A stretch of 64,000 nt of DNA from Pukyongia sp963768085 (GTDB lineage Bacteria; Bacteroidota; Bacteroidia; Flavobacteriales; Flavobacteriaceae), in contig CAVYGO010000003.1 of the NCBI GenBank assembly GCA_963768085.1, forward strand, positions 310,001 to 374,000. Reading direction: 5' to 3'. Numbering within the stretch: the stretch's first letter is position 1; every line of letters starts with the position of its first letter. Shown here piece after piece: positions 7,853 to 16,960 of the stretch. A program made the position numbers and the translations under genes. Under the pieces are notes generated by a model, which had not been told where the DNA came from, did not search any database, and worked only from the letters and a program-made list of their open reading frames with translations.

Positions 7853-8866
7853 TTATGTCACCTCGTACACATCGCCGGAAAAGAACAAGTCTTTCGTCTT
7901 TTTGAAATTTGAATTCAATTTCACCTCTTCACGCTGTTTATTCTCCCTTTCTTCAAAGGTGACATCCTTGTATGCCCTAATGACTCCCGTTACCAGGGGA
8001 TAGGAAGATCTCACCAACATCTGATGTAAAGTAGGATCTGCTTCTTCAGCATTGTGCACTAATATGTCGGCTTCCGTGATACCATTTTCTCCAATAGTAA
8101 CCACCTGCAATTTGAGGCCATTCAAAACAAGTCCTTTGTCCTTTTCTTTCCCAAAGATCATGGGTTCGCCATGCTTAACAAACAATTGGCGGTCTGCACG
8201 AATTTTGCGGTCTGTAAACTCCGCAAAGGCTCCATCGTTAAAAATTGGGCAATTCTGAAGGACTTCTATTAAAGAAGTTCCTTTAAACCTTTCACTTTCT
8301 ATAAAGATCTGAGTCATTTCTTTTGGAGTATTTCCTCCAATTCGGGCAAAGAACCTTGCCTGAGCTCCTATGGCCAATTCACCGGGTGAGAAAGGAGGTT
8401 GTGTATTACCATAGGGCGACGATTTGGTTTTCTGCCCTACGAGCGAAGTTGGTGAAAACTGTCCCTTGGTTAGTCCATAGATCTCGTTGTTGAATAAAAT
8501 GATGTTAAGATCGATGTTCCTGCGTAGCACATGGATAAAGTGATTTCCTCCAATTGCCATCGAATCGCCATCACCGGTTATTACCCATACACTTAGATTG
8601 TTTTTTGCTAATTTAACTCCGGTTGCAATTGCCGGTGCACGACCGTGAATACCATGCATACCAAAGGTGTCCATATAATAGGGGAAACGCGAAGAACAAC
8701 CGATTCCTGAAATGAATACAACATCTTCTTTATTTACTCCCATTTCCGGCAGAGCTTTCTGCATAGAGCGCAAAATAACATAGTCGTCACATCCCGGACA
8801 CCATCTTACTTCCTGATCACTCTCAAAATCCTTATAGGTATATTTTTTCTCGGCTGTAGTTTCCAT
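7853..8866 (-). CDS. korB: 2-oxoacid:ferredoxin oxidoreductase, beta subunit
   Basis: 337 residues. An N-terminal CPGCDDYVILR motif is followed by the thiamine diphosphate site GDGDSMAIGGNHFIH and NNEIYGLTKGQ. With the alpha subunit it oxidises a 2-oxoacid (2-oxoglutarate or pyruvate) with CoA and reduces ferredoxin. The substrate cannot be fixed from sequence alone, but the KorAB form is the common TCA-cycle type in Bacteroidota. It starts 1 bp after the korA stop, as one transcript, and converges on the rnf operon, whose complex re-oxidises ferredoxin. Confidence 0.92.
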   Translation of the reverse strand: METTAEKKYTYKDFESDQEVRWCPGCDDYVILRSMQKALPEMGVNKEDVVFISGIGCSSRFPYYMDTFGMHGIHGRAPAIATGVKLAKNNLSVWVITGDGDSMAIGGNHFIHVLRRNIDLNIILFNNEIYGLTKGQFSPTSLVGQKTKSSPYGNTQPPFSPGELAIGAQARFFARIGGNTPKEMTQIFIESERFKGTSLIEVLQNCPIFNDGAFAEFTDRKIRADRQLFVKHGEPMIFGKEKDKGLVLNGLKLQVVTIGENGITEADILVHNAEEADPTLHQMLVRSSYPLVTGVIRAYKDVTFEERENKQREEVKLNSNFKKTKDLFFSGDVYEVT

Positions 8867-8867
8867 A

Positions 8868-10724
8868 CTATTTGATTAACTGCTTAAACTTTTCCATCAA
8901 CTCACCATTACCAAATGGAAGCCCTTGTATCTTATTATGTTGGGTGATCTGGTAACCATTGAAATTCATTTTCAAGACTTTGGCAAACTGACCGTTATTC
9001 AACTCACAAACCACGATCTTCTTGTAACGTTTCAATATGTCTTCAGTATTCTTTGGCAATGGATTGATATAGTTGAAATGAGCATATCCAATATTGTTAT
9101 ACCCTTCCTCATGCATATATTTCACTGCCGAATGGAGTGATCCGTAGGTTCCGCCCCATCCCACTACCAGCAGTTCACCACTCTCGGCAAATTCGGTTGC
9201 GAGTTCCGGAATATAATTCTGAACACGTTTGATCTTCTCGGCCCGTATCTTGGTCATATATTCATGATTTTCTGGAACATATGAGACATTTCCTGTCACA
9301 CGATCCTTTTCAAGACCTCCTACTCTGTGTTCCATTCCCGGAGTCCCTGGAACAGGCCATCGGCGTGCTAAAGTGTCTTCATTTCTGTCGTAAGGATGCC
9401 AATTATCATCATTGGATTCAAAGAGGTTATTCTTTATTTCAGGCATATCTTCAACAGACAGGATCTTCCATGGTGCGGAACCATTTGCTATATAGCCATC
9501 GGTAAGCAAAATGACGGGTGTCATATGCTCCAGGGTTAATTTGGCTGCTTCATAAGCAAAATTGAAACAGTTGGCCGGGGTACTCGCAGCAATAACGATC
9601 ACAGGACTCTCCCCGTTTCTTCCATATAAGGCCTGTAATAGATCCGATTGTTCCGTTTTTGTAGGAAGGCCGGTGGAAGGCCCTCCACGTTGTACGTTTA
9701 CTACAACCAAAGGTAATTCTATCATCATTGCCAAACCCAGTGCTTCGCCCTTCAGAGCAAGTCCCGGACCGGATGTGGTTGTAATTGCAAGATCCCCTGC
9801 AAATGATGCTCCAATAGCAGAGGAAATACCGGCGATCTCATCTTCAGCTTGCAGGGATTTCACACCAAAGTGTCCATGCTTCACCAGTTCGTGTAAAATG
9901 TCGGAAGCCGGGGTAATAGGATAGGACCCCAGAAACAATTCCAATCCCGATTTCTCCGCTGCAGCCAGAAATCCCCAGGCAGTAGCTGTATTACCCATGA
10001 TGATACGGTACGTTCCGGGTCTCATTTTTGCCGGAGAAACTGTATAGGCATTCGGTATTAATTCCAAAGTCTCCGCAAAGTAAAATCCGGTGTTCAATAC
10101 TTTAGTATTGGCCTCGATAATCTCCGGGCGATTTTTGAACTTATTCTGAAAGAATTTAATAGTATGATCTGTGGACCGGTTATACATCCAGTAGACCATC
10201 CCCAGAGCGAACATATTTTTGGTCCTGGTGATAGATTTATTGTCCAGCCCTTCAATATCTTTTAGTGCCGCTTTTGTAAGGGATGTCATTTCAACTTCAA
10301 TCACCCTGTAATTCTCGAGGCTACTATCTTCCAGCGGATTCGATTCGTACTGTGCCTTATCAAGATTCTTTTTAGTAAACGCATCGGTATCTACAATAAT
10401 CGTATGTCCTGGTTTCACAGCATGCAGATTTGTCTTCAAACCTGCCGGGTTCATCGCAACAAGAAGGTCCACCTCATCACCGGGTGTACTAATTTCTACA
10501 CTCCCTATATGTACCTGGTAACCGGACACCCCATAAAGACTACCCTGGGGGGCGCGTATTTCAGCTGGGTAATTAGGAAATGTCGCTATGTCATTTCCAA
10601 ACATAGCAGACGTATCGGAAAACTGGGTTCCCGTTAATTGCATACCATCACCTGAATCACCGGCAAATCTAATAACAACGGCTGCCAGTTTTTCGGCGGC
10701 ACGATTTTTTTCAGCAACATCCAT
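8868..10724 (-). CDS. korA: 2-oxoacid:ferredoxin oxidoreductase, alpha subunit (gamma-alpha fusion)
   Basis: 618 residues. Residues 1-~200 are the gamma domain (VIRFAGDSGDGMQLTGTQFS), and residues ~220-618 are the alpha domain with the pyrimidine-binding part (LGSYPITPASDILHEL, TTTSGPGLALKGEALGLA, RGGPSTGLPTKTEQSDL). This gamma-alpha fusion is the normal form in aerobic Bacteroidota and Actinobacteria KorA. It is divergent from the ferredoxin gene at 10886 with a 161-bp shared spacer, which fits coordinated expression of the enzyme and its electron acceptor. Confidence 0.93.
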   Translation of the reverse strand: MDVAEKNRAAEKLAAVVIRFAGDSGDGMQLTGTQFSDTSAMFGNDIATFPNYPAEIRAPQGSLYGVSGYQVHIGSVEISTPGDEVDLLVAMNPAGLKTNLHAVKPGHTIIVDTDAFTKKNLDKAQYESNPLEDSSLENYRVIEVEMTSLTKAALKDIEGLDNKSITRTKNMFALGMVYWMYNRSTDHTIKFFQNKFKNRPEIIEANTKVLNTGFYFAETLELIPNAYTVSPAKMRPGTYRIIMGNTATAWGFLAAAEKSGLELFLGSYPITPASDILHELVKHGHFGVKSLQAEDEIAGISSAIGASFAGDLAITTTSGPGLALKGEALGLAMMIELPLVVVNVQRGGPSTGLPTKTEQSDLLQALYGRNGESPVIVIAASTPANCFNFAYEAAKLTLEHMTPVILLTDGYIANGSAPWKILSVEDMPEIKNNLFESNDDNWHPYDRNEDTLARRWPVPGTPGMEHRVGGLEKDRVTGNVSYVPENHEYMTKIRAEKIKRVQNYIPELATEFAESGELLVVGWGGTYGSLHSAVKYMHEEGYNNIGYAHFNYINPLPKNTEDILKRYKKIVVCELNNGQFAKVLKMNFNGYQITQHNKIQGLPFGNGELMEKFKQLIK

Positions 10725-10855
10725 AACTCACATTAATTAAATAAGTTAGCAAACTTCCACCTATACAATAGGCACAATAATTAAAGACATAAATTTAATT
10801 TCACTTTTTATACTGAAAGCTGATTTTTATCACTTTTAAAGCGTAAAATGAAACT

Positions 10856-10863
10856 TAAATTTG
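10856..10863 (+). promoter_or_regulatory. -7 box for the ferredoxin gene
   Basis: TAAATTTG matches the Bacteroidota -7 consensus TAnnTTTG. It ends 22 bases before the ATG at 10886, the same distance as several other boxes in this window. No convincing -33 TTTG is visible. Confidence 0.45.
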
Positions 10864-10885
10864 GTACTGTAAATTTAGTTAAATT

Positions 10886-11236
10886 ATGGCTATTATAATA
10901 ACAGATGAGTGCATAAACTGTGATGCTTGTGTGACAGAATGCCCGAACAATGCAATTTACGAACCGGATGATAATTGGAGGTATTCAGATGAAACTTCCT
11001 TGTCTGGAATGGTAACTGGTCTAAACGGTGAAGAAATTGATGCAGATGCTGAAAATGACCCGGTATCGGATGAATTCTACTTCATTGTAACCGATAAATG
11101 TACAGAGTGTAAAGGTTTCCATGATGAACCTCAATGTGCCGCTGTTTGCCCGGTAGACTGTTGTATTCCCGATGAGGACCATGTGGAATCTGAAGAAGTA
11201 CTACTTCAAAAGAAAGTTTGGTTACACGGCGAGTAA
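10886..11236 (+). CDS. 4Fe-4S dicluster ferredoxin
   Basis: 116 residues. There are two cluster motifs, CINCDACVTECP (residues ~9-20) and a second site with the family insertion (CTECKGFHDEPQCAAVCP), the layout of Alvin/YfhL-type 2[4Fe-4S] ferredoxins. An acidic insertion lies between the clusters and a short acidic tail follows. It lies between the korAB operon (divergent) and the pyruvate:ferredoxin oxidoreductase gene downstream, so it is the likely carrier between these enzymes and the Rnf complex. That last point is inferred from position. Confidence 0.9.
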   Translation: MAIIITDECINCDACVTECPNNAIYEPDDNWRYSDETSLSGMVTGLNGEEIDADAENDPVSDEFYFIVTDKCTECKGFHDEPQCAAVCPVDCCIPDEDHVESEEVLLQKKVWLHGE

Positions 11237-11456
11237 TTATTGTTCGCAAATAAGACTTTGCTTGTTGTTCTACTTTCCTTTCTAAGTAGGAAAACTTATG
11301 TTGATGGATTATACTTCACTAATCCATAAAGAATCCGTGCAACCCAAGATTAAATCAAAGGTTTAATAGAACTGACGTAGGTCATAGAATTTATGGCCTA
11401 CTCTTTTTACTTTCATCGCTATTACACCATTTTGTTAAGGAATTAAACGCAAGAAC
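11237..11456 (+). promoter_or_regulatory. Hairpin-rich leader between ferredoxin gene and nifJ
   Basis: Four consecutive inverted repeats occupy this 220-bp spacer: CTACTT/AAGTAG (11270-11289), ATGGATTA/TAATCCAT (11304-11327), ATTAAATC/GGTTTAAT (11349-11367, one mismatch) and GTAGGTCAT/ATGGCCTAC (11377-11401, one G-U pair). The last is followed by a T tract (11404-11408) and reads as a terminator or attenuator. No known riboswitch was recognised. Confidence 0.45.
11377..11408 (+). terminator. Rho-independent terminator-like hairpin upstream of nifJ
   Basis: A 9-bp stem (one G-U) with loop AGAATTT, followed by CTTTTT. It could end the ferredoxin transcript or attenuate nifJ. Confidence 0.5.
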
Positions 11457-14400
11457 ATGAAAAAGGCATCCGGAAAACTAATATGTGACGGTAACGAAGC
11501 AGTTGCCAGAGTAGCTCATAAAACAAATGAAGTTTGCGCTATTTATCCTATAACACCCGCATCACCCATGGGTGAACATGTGGACGTTTATAGCGCAAAA
11601 GGAGAAAAAAATATTTGGGGAAATATTCCTCGTATTGTAGAGATGCAAAGTGAGGGAGGTGCGGCCGGTGCTGTTCATGGCTCACTCCTGGGAGGAGCAT
11701 TAACTACCACATTCACAGCATCACAGGGATTATTATTGATGATCCCTAACATGTATAAGATAGCCGGTGAACTTCTGCCAACGGTTATTCATGTGGCGTC
11801 ACGTACGGTTGCTACACATGCACTATCCATCTTTGCAGATCACTCCGATGTGATGGCAGCACGGCAAACAGGATTTGCCATGCTTTTTGGAGGATCGGTA
11901 CAGGAAGCCCAGGATTTCGCTCTTATATCACAAGTGGCCACGCTTCGCTCCCGAGTGCCTTTTATGAATATTTTTGATGGATTTAGAACCTCACATGAAA
12001 TTTCCAAAATCGAACCTCTAAGCGATGAAATTATTCGTGAGATGATGCCTGAAGATAAGATCATGGAACATAAAGGCAGATCCCTGGATCCGGACCACCC
12101 AACCATTAAAGGTACTTCTCAAAACCCGGATGTATTCTTCCAGGCACGGGAAGCCGCAAATACATATTACAACAATACCCCTGAAATTGTCCAGGAAACC
12201 ATGGACCAATTCTACGAATTAACAGGACGCAGATATAGTTTGTTCTACTATGTAGGGCATCCTGAAGCAGAAAAGGTGGTCATTATTATGGGATCCGGAC
12301 AAGGGCCTGTCATGGAAACCATAGATACAATGGTTAAGGATGGAGAAAAAGTGGGTGCGATTATTGTAAGATTGTTCAGACCCTTCTCATTAGAGCATTT
12401 TGTAAAAGCCCTTCCAACAACGGTTCAGAAAATAGCTGTGCTCGACAGGACCAAAGAACCCGGAAGCACGGGTGAACCTCTGTATCTCGATATAGTAGCA
12501 GCCCTTTCAGAAGGAAAAAGGAATATAGCAACCATTATCGGAGGTCGCTATGGCCTGTCATCGAAAGAATTCGATCCGGCCATGGTAAAATCGGTACTGG
12601 ACGAATTAGATAAAGAAAATCCTAAAAATCACTTTACGATAGGGATTAATGATGATGTATCTCATACAAGCCTCGATATAGGTGAACGATTACATACCGT
12701 GAAATCTACATTTAATTGTATGTTTTACGGATTAGGATCGGATGGGACCGTTGGTGCCAACAAGAACTCTATAAAGATCATCGGAGAAACTACCGATAAT
12801 TATGTACAGGGATATTTCGTCTATGATTCTAAAAAAGCCGGAGCTCAAACCGTATCGCATTTACGCTTCGGCCCGGATCATATCTATTCGACCTACCTTA
12901 TCCATAAAGCCGACTTTATCGCGTGTCATCAGTATAATTTCATCGAGAAATATGATATTCTGAAGTCTATAAAGAAAGGTGGAACTTTTCTATTGAATGC
13001 GCCATTTTCCAAAGATGAGATATGGGATAGGCTTCCGAAGAAAATGCAGGAAAAGATCGTAGAGAACGAACTTGAATTCTATGTGATCGATGCCACCAAG
13101 GTGGCTCATGCTCAAAAGCTTGGTAAGAGGACCAATACAATCCTGCAAACCTGCTTCTTTGCCATATCAGGAGTACTGCCTAAGGATGAAGCCATTCAAA
13201 AAATTAAGGACGCCATTATAAAATCCTACTCGCACAAAGGTGAATCCGTTGTGAAGCAGAATTTTAATGCCGTGGACGCATCATTGGCGAATCTTCAAAA
13301 AGTAGAATACCCAAAAACCATTACAAGTAATACATCACTGAAACCCATAATGACAGGTGATGCAGATCCTTTTGTGTTGGAGGTTCTAGGGAAGATACTT
13401 GCTGGTCGGGGAGATGAACTCCCGGTGAGTGCTTTTCCGGTAGACGGAACATTCCCGGTTGGAACCACGCAATATGAAAAACGTGGTATTGCAGATTTCA
13501 TCCCTGTTTGGGATGACGTTGAATTGTGTACCCAATGTAACAAGTGTATCGCTATTTGTCCGCATGCAGCGATCAGAGCAAAAGTGGTTCCTAACGAAGA
13601 ACTGGCCAATGCTCCTGCTTCATTGAAATCTGTTGCGGCTAAAGGACGACCGTTTAATAAAGAAGAGGAATCTTATGTGCTCCAGGTGTCTCCTGAAGAT
13701 TGTACGGGCTGTGACCTTTGTGTAGCAGTTTGTCCCGCTATTAGCAAAGAAATAGAGGACTTTAAAGCGATCAACATGCACAAGAAGCTGGATGTTGAAA
13801 ACGAGGAGAATCCAAATTGGGATTACTTTATAGAGCTAAGTAATTACGACCGAAGTGCGCTTCAGATAACCAATGTGAAAGGTTCACAGTTCCTTGAGCC
13901 CTTATTCGAATTCTCCGGAGCCTGTTCAGGTTGTGGTGAGACTCCTTATATCAAATTGCTAACTCAATTGTATGGTGACAGTATATTGATCGCAAACGCG
14001 ACGGGCTGTTCCTCCATTTATGGCGGTAATTTACCAACCACCCCGTATAAAACCAATGAAGCCGGTAGAGGTCCTGCGTGGGCTAACTCTCTATTTGAGG
14101 ACAATGCTGAATTTGGATTAGGGATGAAACTAGCCCTAACCAAGAAACAGGAGATCGCGGTCCAGTTACTAAAATCATTAGCATCGGAATTAGACCAAGA
14201 CCTGGTAAATTCGATATTGGATAATACCGAAGAAACAGAAGAACTAAAGGCCAGGAAGTTCAAAGATATCGAGACGCTGCAATCCAAACTTGATTCCATG
14301 GAAGAGAATCCGGATTCAAGGAAATTAGGGCAGATGACAGAATATCTTAGAAAGAAAGCTGTCTGGATACTTGGTGGTGACGGATGGGCATACGATATTG

Positions 14401-14990
14401 GATATGGTGGTGTAGACCATGTTCTTGCGTCAGGTGAGGATATAAACATTATGGTTCTGGATACCGAAGTGTATTCGAATACGGGTGGGCAAACTTCCAA
14501 AGCAACGCCGCTTGGAGCCAGCGCTAAGTTTTCGGTTTCAGGTAAACGAACCAGTAAAAAAAGTTTGGCCTTACAGGCGGTTTCGTACGAAAACGTCTAC
14601 GTAGCGCAGGTGGCAATAGGGGCTAAGGACCTTCAAACGCTGAAAGCAATTGAAGAGGCCGAAGCATACCCCGGACCTTCAATAATTATTGCTTACTCAC
14701 ATTGTGGCGAACACGGTTACGATCTTGCAGACGGTGCGTTGCAGCAAACGAAAGCCGTGAATTCCGGTTATTGGCCGTTATTCAGATTTGATCCTTCCAA
14801 ACCTAAAGGGAAGAAATTCAGAATTGATTCAAAAGAACCTTCTATTCCGCTAAAAGATTTCATGTATGGTGAAACACGCTTCTCAAGAGTGGCAAAAGAA
14901 AATAAAGAACTAGGCGCTTCCTTGTTGGAGCAAGCTCAGGAAGAAGTCCACACTAAATGGGAACGTCTGGAATTGTTCAGAAATATGTAA
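11457..14990 (+). CDS. nifJ: Pyruvate:ferredoxin (flavodoxin) oxidoreductase, single-chain
   Basis: 1177 residues, the full length of homodimeric PFOR. Domains in order: the pyrimidine-binding domain I (VCAIYPITPASPMGEH), domain II (VIIMGSGQGPVMET), the gamma-like domain, a ferredoxin-like domain with two 4Fe-4S sites (CTQCNKCIAICPHA at ~688 and CTGCDLCVAVCPA at ~755), and the thiamine diphosphate domain (FSGACSGCGETPY, GDGWAYDIGYGG, VYSNTGGQTSKATPLG). It converts pyruvate and CoA to acetyl-CoA and CO2 with reduction of ferredoxin. With the neighbouring ferredoxin and rnf genes it forms a low-potential electron module. It is intact, with ATG at 11457. Confidence 0.96.
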   Translation: MKKASGKLICDGNEAVARVAHKTNEVCAIYPITPASPMGEHVDVYSAKGEKNIWGNIPRIVEMQSEGGAAGAVHGSLLGGALTTTFTASQGLLLMIPNMYKIAGELLPTVIHVASRTVATHALSIFADHSDVMAARQTGFAMLFGGSVQEAQDFALISQVATLRSRVPFMNIFDGFRTSHEISKIEPLSDEIIREMMPEDKIMEHKGRSLDPDHPTIKGTSQNPDVFFQAREAANTYYNNTPEIVQETMDQFYELTGRRYSLFYYVGHPEAEKVVIIMGSGQGPVMETIDTMVKDGEKVGAIIVRLFRPFSLEHFVKALPTTVQKIAVLDRTKEPGSTGEPLYLDIVAALSEGKRNIATIIGGRYGLSSKEFDPAMVKSVLDELDKENPKNHFTIGINDDVSHTSLDIGERLHTVKSTFNCMFYGLGSDGTVGANKNSIKIIGETTDNYVQGYFVYDSKKAGAQTVSHLRFGPDHIYSTYLIHKADFIACHQYNFIEKYDILKSIKKGGTFLLNAPFSKDEIWDRLPKKMQEKIVENELEFYVIDATKVAHAQKLGKRTNTILQTCFFAISGVLPKDEAIQKIKDAIIKSYSHKGESVVKQNFNAVDASLANLQKVEYPKTITSNTSLKPIMTGDADPFVLEVLGKILAGRGDELPVSAFPVDGTFPVGTTQYEKRGIADFIPVWDDVELCTQCNKCIAICPHAAIRAKVVPNEELANAPASLKSVAAKGRPFNKEEESYVLQVSPEDCTGCDLCVAVCPAISKEIEDFKAINMHKKLDVENEENPNWDYFIELSNYDRSALQITNVKGSQFLEPLFEFSGACSGCGETPYIKLLTQLYGDSILIANATGCSSIYGGNLPTTPYKTNEAGRGPAWANSLFEDNAEFGLGMKLALTKKQEIAVQLLKSLASELDQDLVNSILDNTEETEELKARKFKDIETLQSKLDSMEENPDSRKLGQMTEYLRKKAVWILGGDGWAYDIGYGGVDHVLASGEDINIMVLDTEVYSNTGGQTSKATPLGASAKFSVSGKRTSKKSLALQAVSYENVYVAQVAIGAKDLQTLKAIEEAEAYPGPSIIIAYSHCGEHGYDLADGALQQTKAVNSGYWPLFRFDPSKPKGKKFRIDSKEPSIPLKDFMYGETRFSRVAKENKELGASLLEQAQEEVHTKWERLELFRNM

Positions 14991-15015
14991 ATTAGATAAC
15001 TAAAATTTAATATAT

Positions 15016-15393
15016 ATGGAAAAAGATATAAGCAAATATTTTGATGATGCTGCTGCAAAATTAAAGGAAGCAAATGAAGAGCTTTATAAACCAGCTGAAG
15101 ATGTTGTTTCTTATTTGGTTTGCAAGAAGTCACAACACGCCATTGAAAACTATTTGAAAGGCTATCTTTTAAAACACGAAATCGATCCTTCCGGATTCGA
15201 TTCTATCGAAGGTATGTATCAGGAATGCCTTAAAATAAATAAGGAATTCGAGAAGGTAGATCTAAACGATTTTACCTGCAATTACATTGAGACCGATATG
15301 GCATACTGTAATGATATTAATGAAGTAAGTCATTGCTATGAGTTGGCGGATGGCCTGTACACACTTTTAAGAAAGGAGAAAATAATTGCCTGA
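15016..15393 (+). CDS. Small HEPN-like helical protein downstream of nifJ
   Basis: 125 residues, all-helical in character, cytoplasmic. The stretch SYLVCKKSQHAIENYLKGYL followed by SIEGMYQECLKINKEFEKV resembles HEPN domains (small helical bundles that recruit or cleave RNA, or partner nucleotidyltransferases). The catalytic R-x4-6-H motif of RNase HEPNs is not obvious, so an enzymatic role is not supported. It starts 25 bp after nifJ on the same strand and is probably cotranscribed. I do not recognise a specific function. Confidence 0.6.
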   Translation: MEKDISKYFDDAAAKLKEANEELYKPAEDVVSYLVCKKSQHAIENYLKGYLLKHEIDPSGFDSIEGMYQECLKINKEFEKVDLNDFTCNYIETDMAYCNDINEVSHCYELADGLYTLLRKEKIIA

Positions 15394-15445
15394 CAAATAG
15401 TTTTGGGTCTGTCAGTTTGCTGAAGTAACTCCTCAATGCGAAACG

Positions 15446-15685
15446 CTATTCCACGTTGATCACTGTTTCAATCTGTGGAGCATGTTTTTTTATCGTCATT
15501 TCAACACCACTCTTCAGGGTCATCTGATTCACTGTACATCCCACACAGGCACCTTCAAGCTGTACCGTTACGATTTTTCCATCGTCGATGGAAACCAGCG
15601 TAATATCACCCCCATCACTTTGTAAAAAGGGACGTATCTCATCGAGGGCGATCTCAACTTTCGATTGTAATTCCTTATTAGTCAT
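15446..15685 (-). CDS. NifU C-terminal domain protein (Fe-S scaffold)
   Basis: 79 residues, a stand-alone NifU-like C-terminal (Nfu) domain: ALDEIRPFLQSDGGDITLVSI followed by the cluster-binding CVGC motif (GACVGCTVNQMTL). Such proteins carry a 4Fe-4S cluster to apoproteins. It lies 2 bp downstream of the Mrp-type ATPase gene, an Fe-S carrier pair that suits the neighbouring ferredoxin-rich enzymes. Confidence 0.92.
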   Translation of the reverse strand: MTNKELQSKVEIALDEIRPFLQSDGGDITLVSIDDGKIVTVQLEGACVGCTVNQMTLKSGVEMTIKKHAPQIETVINVE

Positions 15686-15687
15686 CC

Positions 15688-16824
15688 TTATTTCTTTACG
15701 GCACTACAACCCGCCATAGTAGTAATCTTAATTGCCTCGGTAGGAGGTAATGCATCATTTCTACGCACTGTTTCCTCAACAACACGTTTGGTAACTTCTT
15801 CAAATGCGCTTTCAGTTTTTGTAGCAGTTTGTAAGGCTGCCGGATGCCCTACATCCCCGGCTTCCCGGATACTTTGCTCCAGTGGTATCTCACCTAAAAA
15901 TGGAACCTCAAGATCTTCTGCTAAATTTTTTGCGCCTTCCTTTCCGAAGATATAGTACTTGTTTTCCGGTAATTCCGCTGGGGTGAAATATGCCATATTC
16001 TCTACGATACCCAGGACAGGCACCTGGATGCTCTCCTGCTGGAACATTGCGACACCTTTGCGCGCATCGGCAAGCGCAACAGTTTGAGGGGTGCTTACAA
16101 TAACCGCACCTGTGATAGGCAACGCCTGCATAATACTTAAATGAATATCCCCGGTTCCGGGAGGAAGATCGATTAACATGAAATCCAGTTCTCCCCAGGC
16201 AGCATCGAAAATTAATTGATTTAAGGCTTTAGCCGCCATAGGCCCGCGCCATATCACAGCCTGATCCGGTTGGGTGAAAAACCCAATGGAAAGTACTTTT
16301 ACGCCATAATTTTCAATGGGTTTCATTTTACTCTTGCCATCTATTTCGACAGATATAGGCCTTTCCATTGCCACATCGAACATGATAGGGATAGAAGGTC
16401 CATAGATATCAGCATCTAATACTCCCACTTTAAAACCCATCTTGGCAAGCGTAACTGCCAGGTTTGCGGTAACGGTCGATTTTCCTACGCCGCCTTTGCC
16501 CGAAGCCACAGCCACAATATTCTGAATTCCCGGAATGGATTCTCCTTTAATAAGGTTTGGGTTTTCCTTTACAGGCGCCTCAACCTTGATATTCACCTGA
16601 ACTTTGGCATCCTTGTTTACTTTTTCATGAATGGTCTCTACGATATCAGACTCGGCTCTTTTCTTGATGTGCATGGCCGGAGTGGAAATGGTTATATCCA
16701 CAACGACTTCGTCGGCAAACGTCATTACATTAGTGACGGCCCCGCTTTCAACCATGTTCTTTCCTTCACCAGCCAAGGTAATTGTTTCCAGTGCTGTAAG
16801 TATGTCCTGCTTGTTAAAACTCAT
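15688..16824 (-). CDS. apbC: Mrp/ApbC-type P-loop ATPase, Fe-S cluster carrier
   Basis: 378 residues. The N-terminal MIP18/DUF59 domain (residues ~5-85) is followed by the deviant Walker A motif GKGGVGKST (~109-117), LDADIYGPSIP and LIDLPPGTGDIHLS. The family loads or carries 4Fe-4S clusters. Only a single Cys is visible in the C-terminal tail (AGCSAVKK); the central CxxC of many Mrp proteins is not apparent. Cotranscribed with the Nfu gene, with a good promoter upstream. Confidence 0.92.
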   Translation of the reverse strand: MSFNKQDILTALETITLAGEGKNMVESGAVTNVMTFADEVVVDITISTPAMHIKKRAESDIVETIHEKVNKDAKVQVNIKVEAPVKENPNLIKGESIPGIQNIVAVASGKGGVGKSTVTANLAVTLAKMGFKVGVLDADIYGPSIPIMFDVAMERPISVEIDGKSKMKPIENYGVKVLSIGFFTQPDQAVIWRGPMAAKALNQLIFDAAWGELDFMLIDLPPGTGDIHLSIMQALPITGAVIVSTPQTVALADARKGVAMFQQESIQVPVLGIVENMAYFTPAELPENKYYIFGKEGAKNLAEDLEVPFLGEIPLEQSIREAGDVGHPAALQTATKTESAFEEVTKRVVEETVRRNDALPPTEAIKITTMAGCSAVKK

Positions 16825-16862
16825 GATCTTTTAAACTACTAATTTAGATTAATTCTAAAGTG

Positions 16863-16870
16863 CAAATATA
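16863..16870 (-). promoter_or_regulatory. -7 box for apbC-nfu
   Basis: On the minus strand this reads TATATTTG, a perfect TAnnTTTG. It ends 38 bases before the apbC ATG. A TTTA about 18-20 bp upstream may serve as a weak -33. Confidence 0.55.
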
Positions 16871-16960
16871 CGTTTAAATGCGTTTAAATTAAAGGGAAGG
16901 CATTGATTTGATTTATGGCAGAATTGCTGAAATTTTAGCCTAAGAATGGATATTGCAATC

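Noticed and set aside
14018..14500. 160-residue reading frame opposite nifJ
   Set aside because: Opposite a highly conserved thiamine diphosphate domain; Ser/Pro-rich shadow translation.
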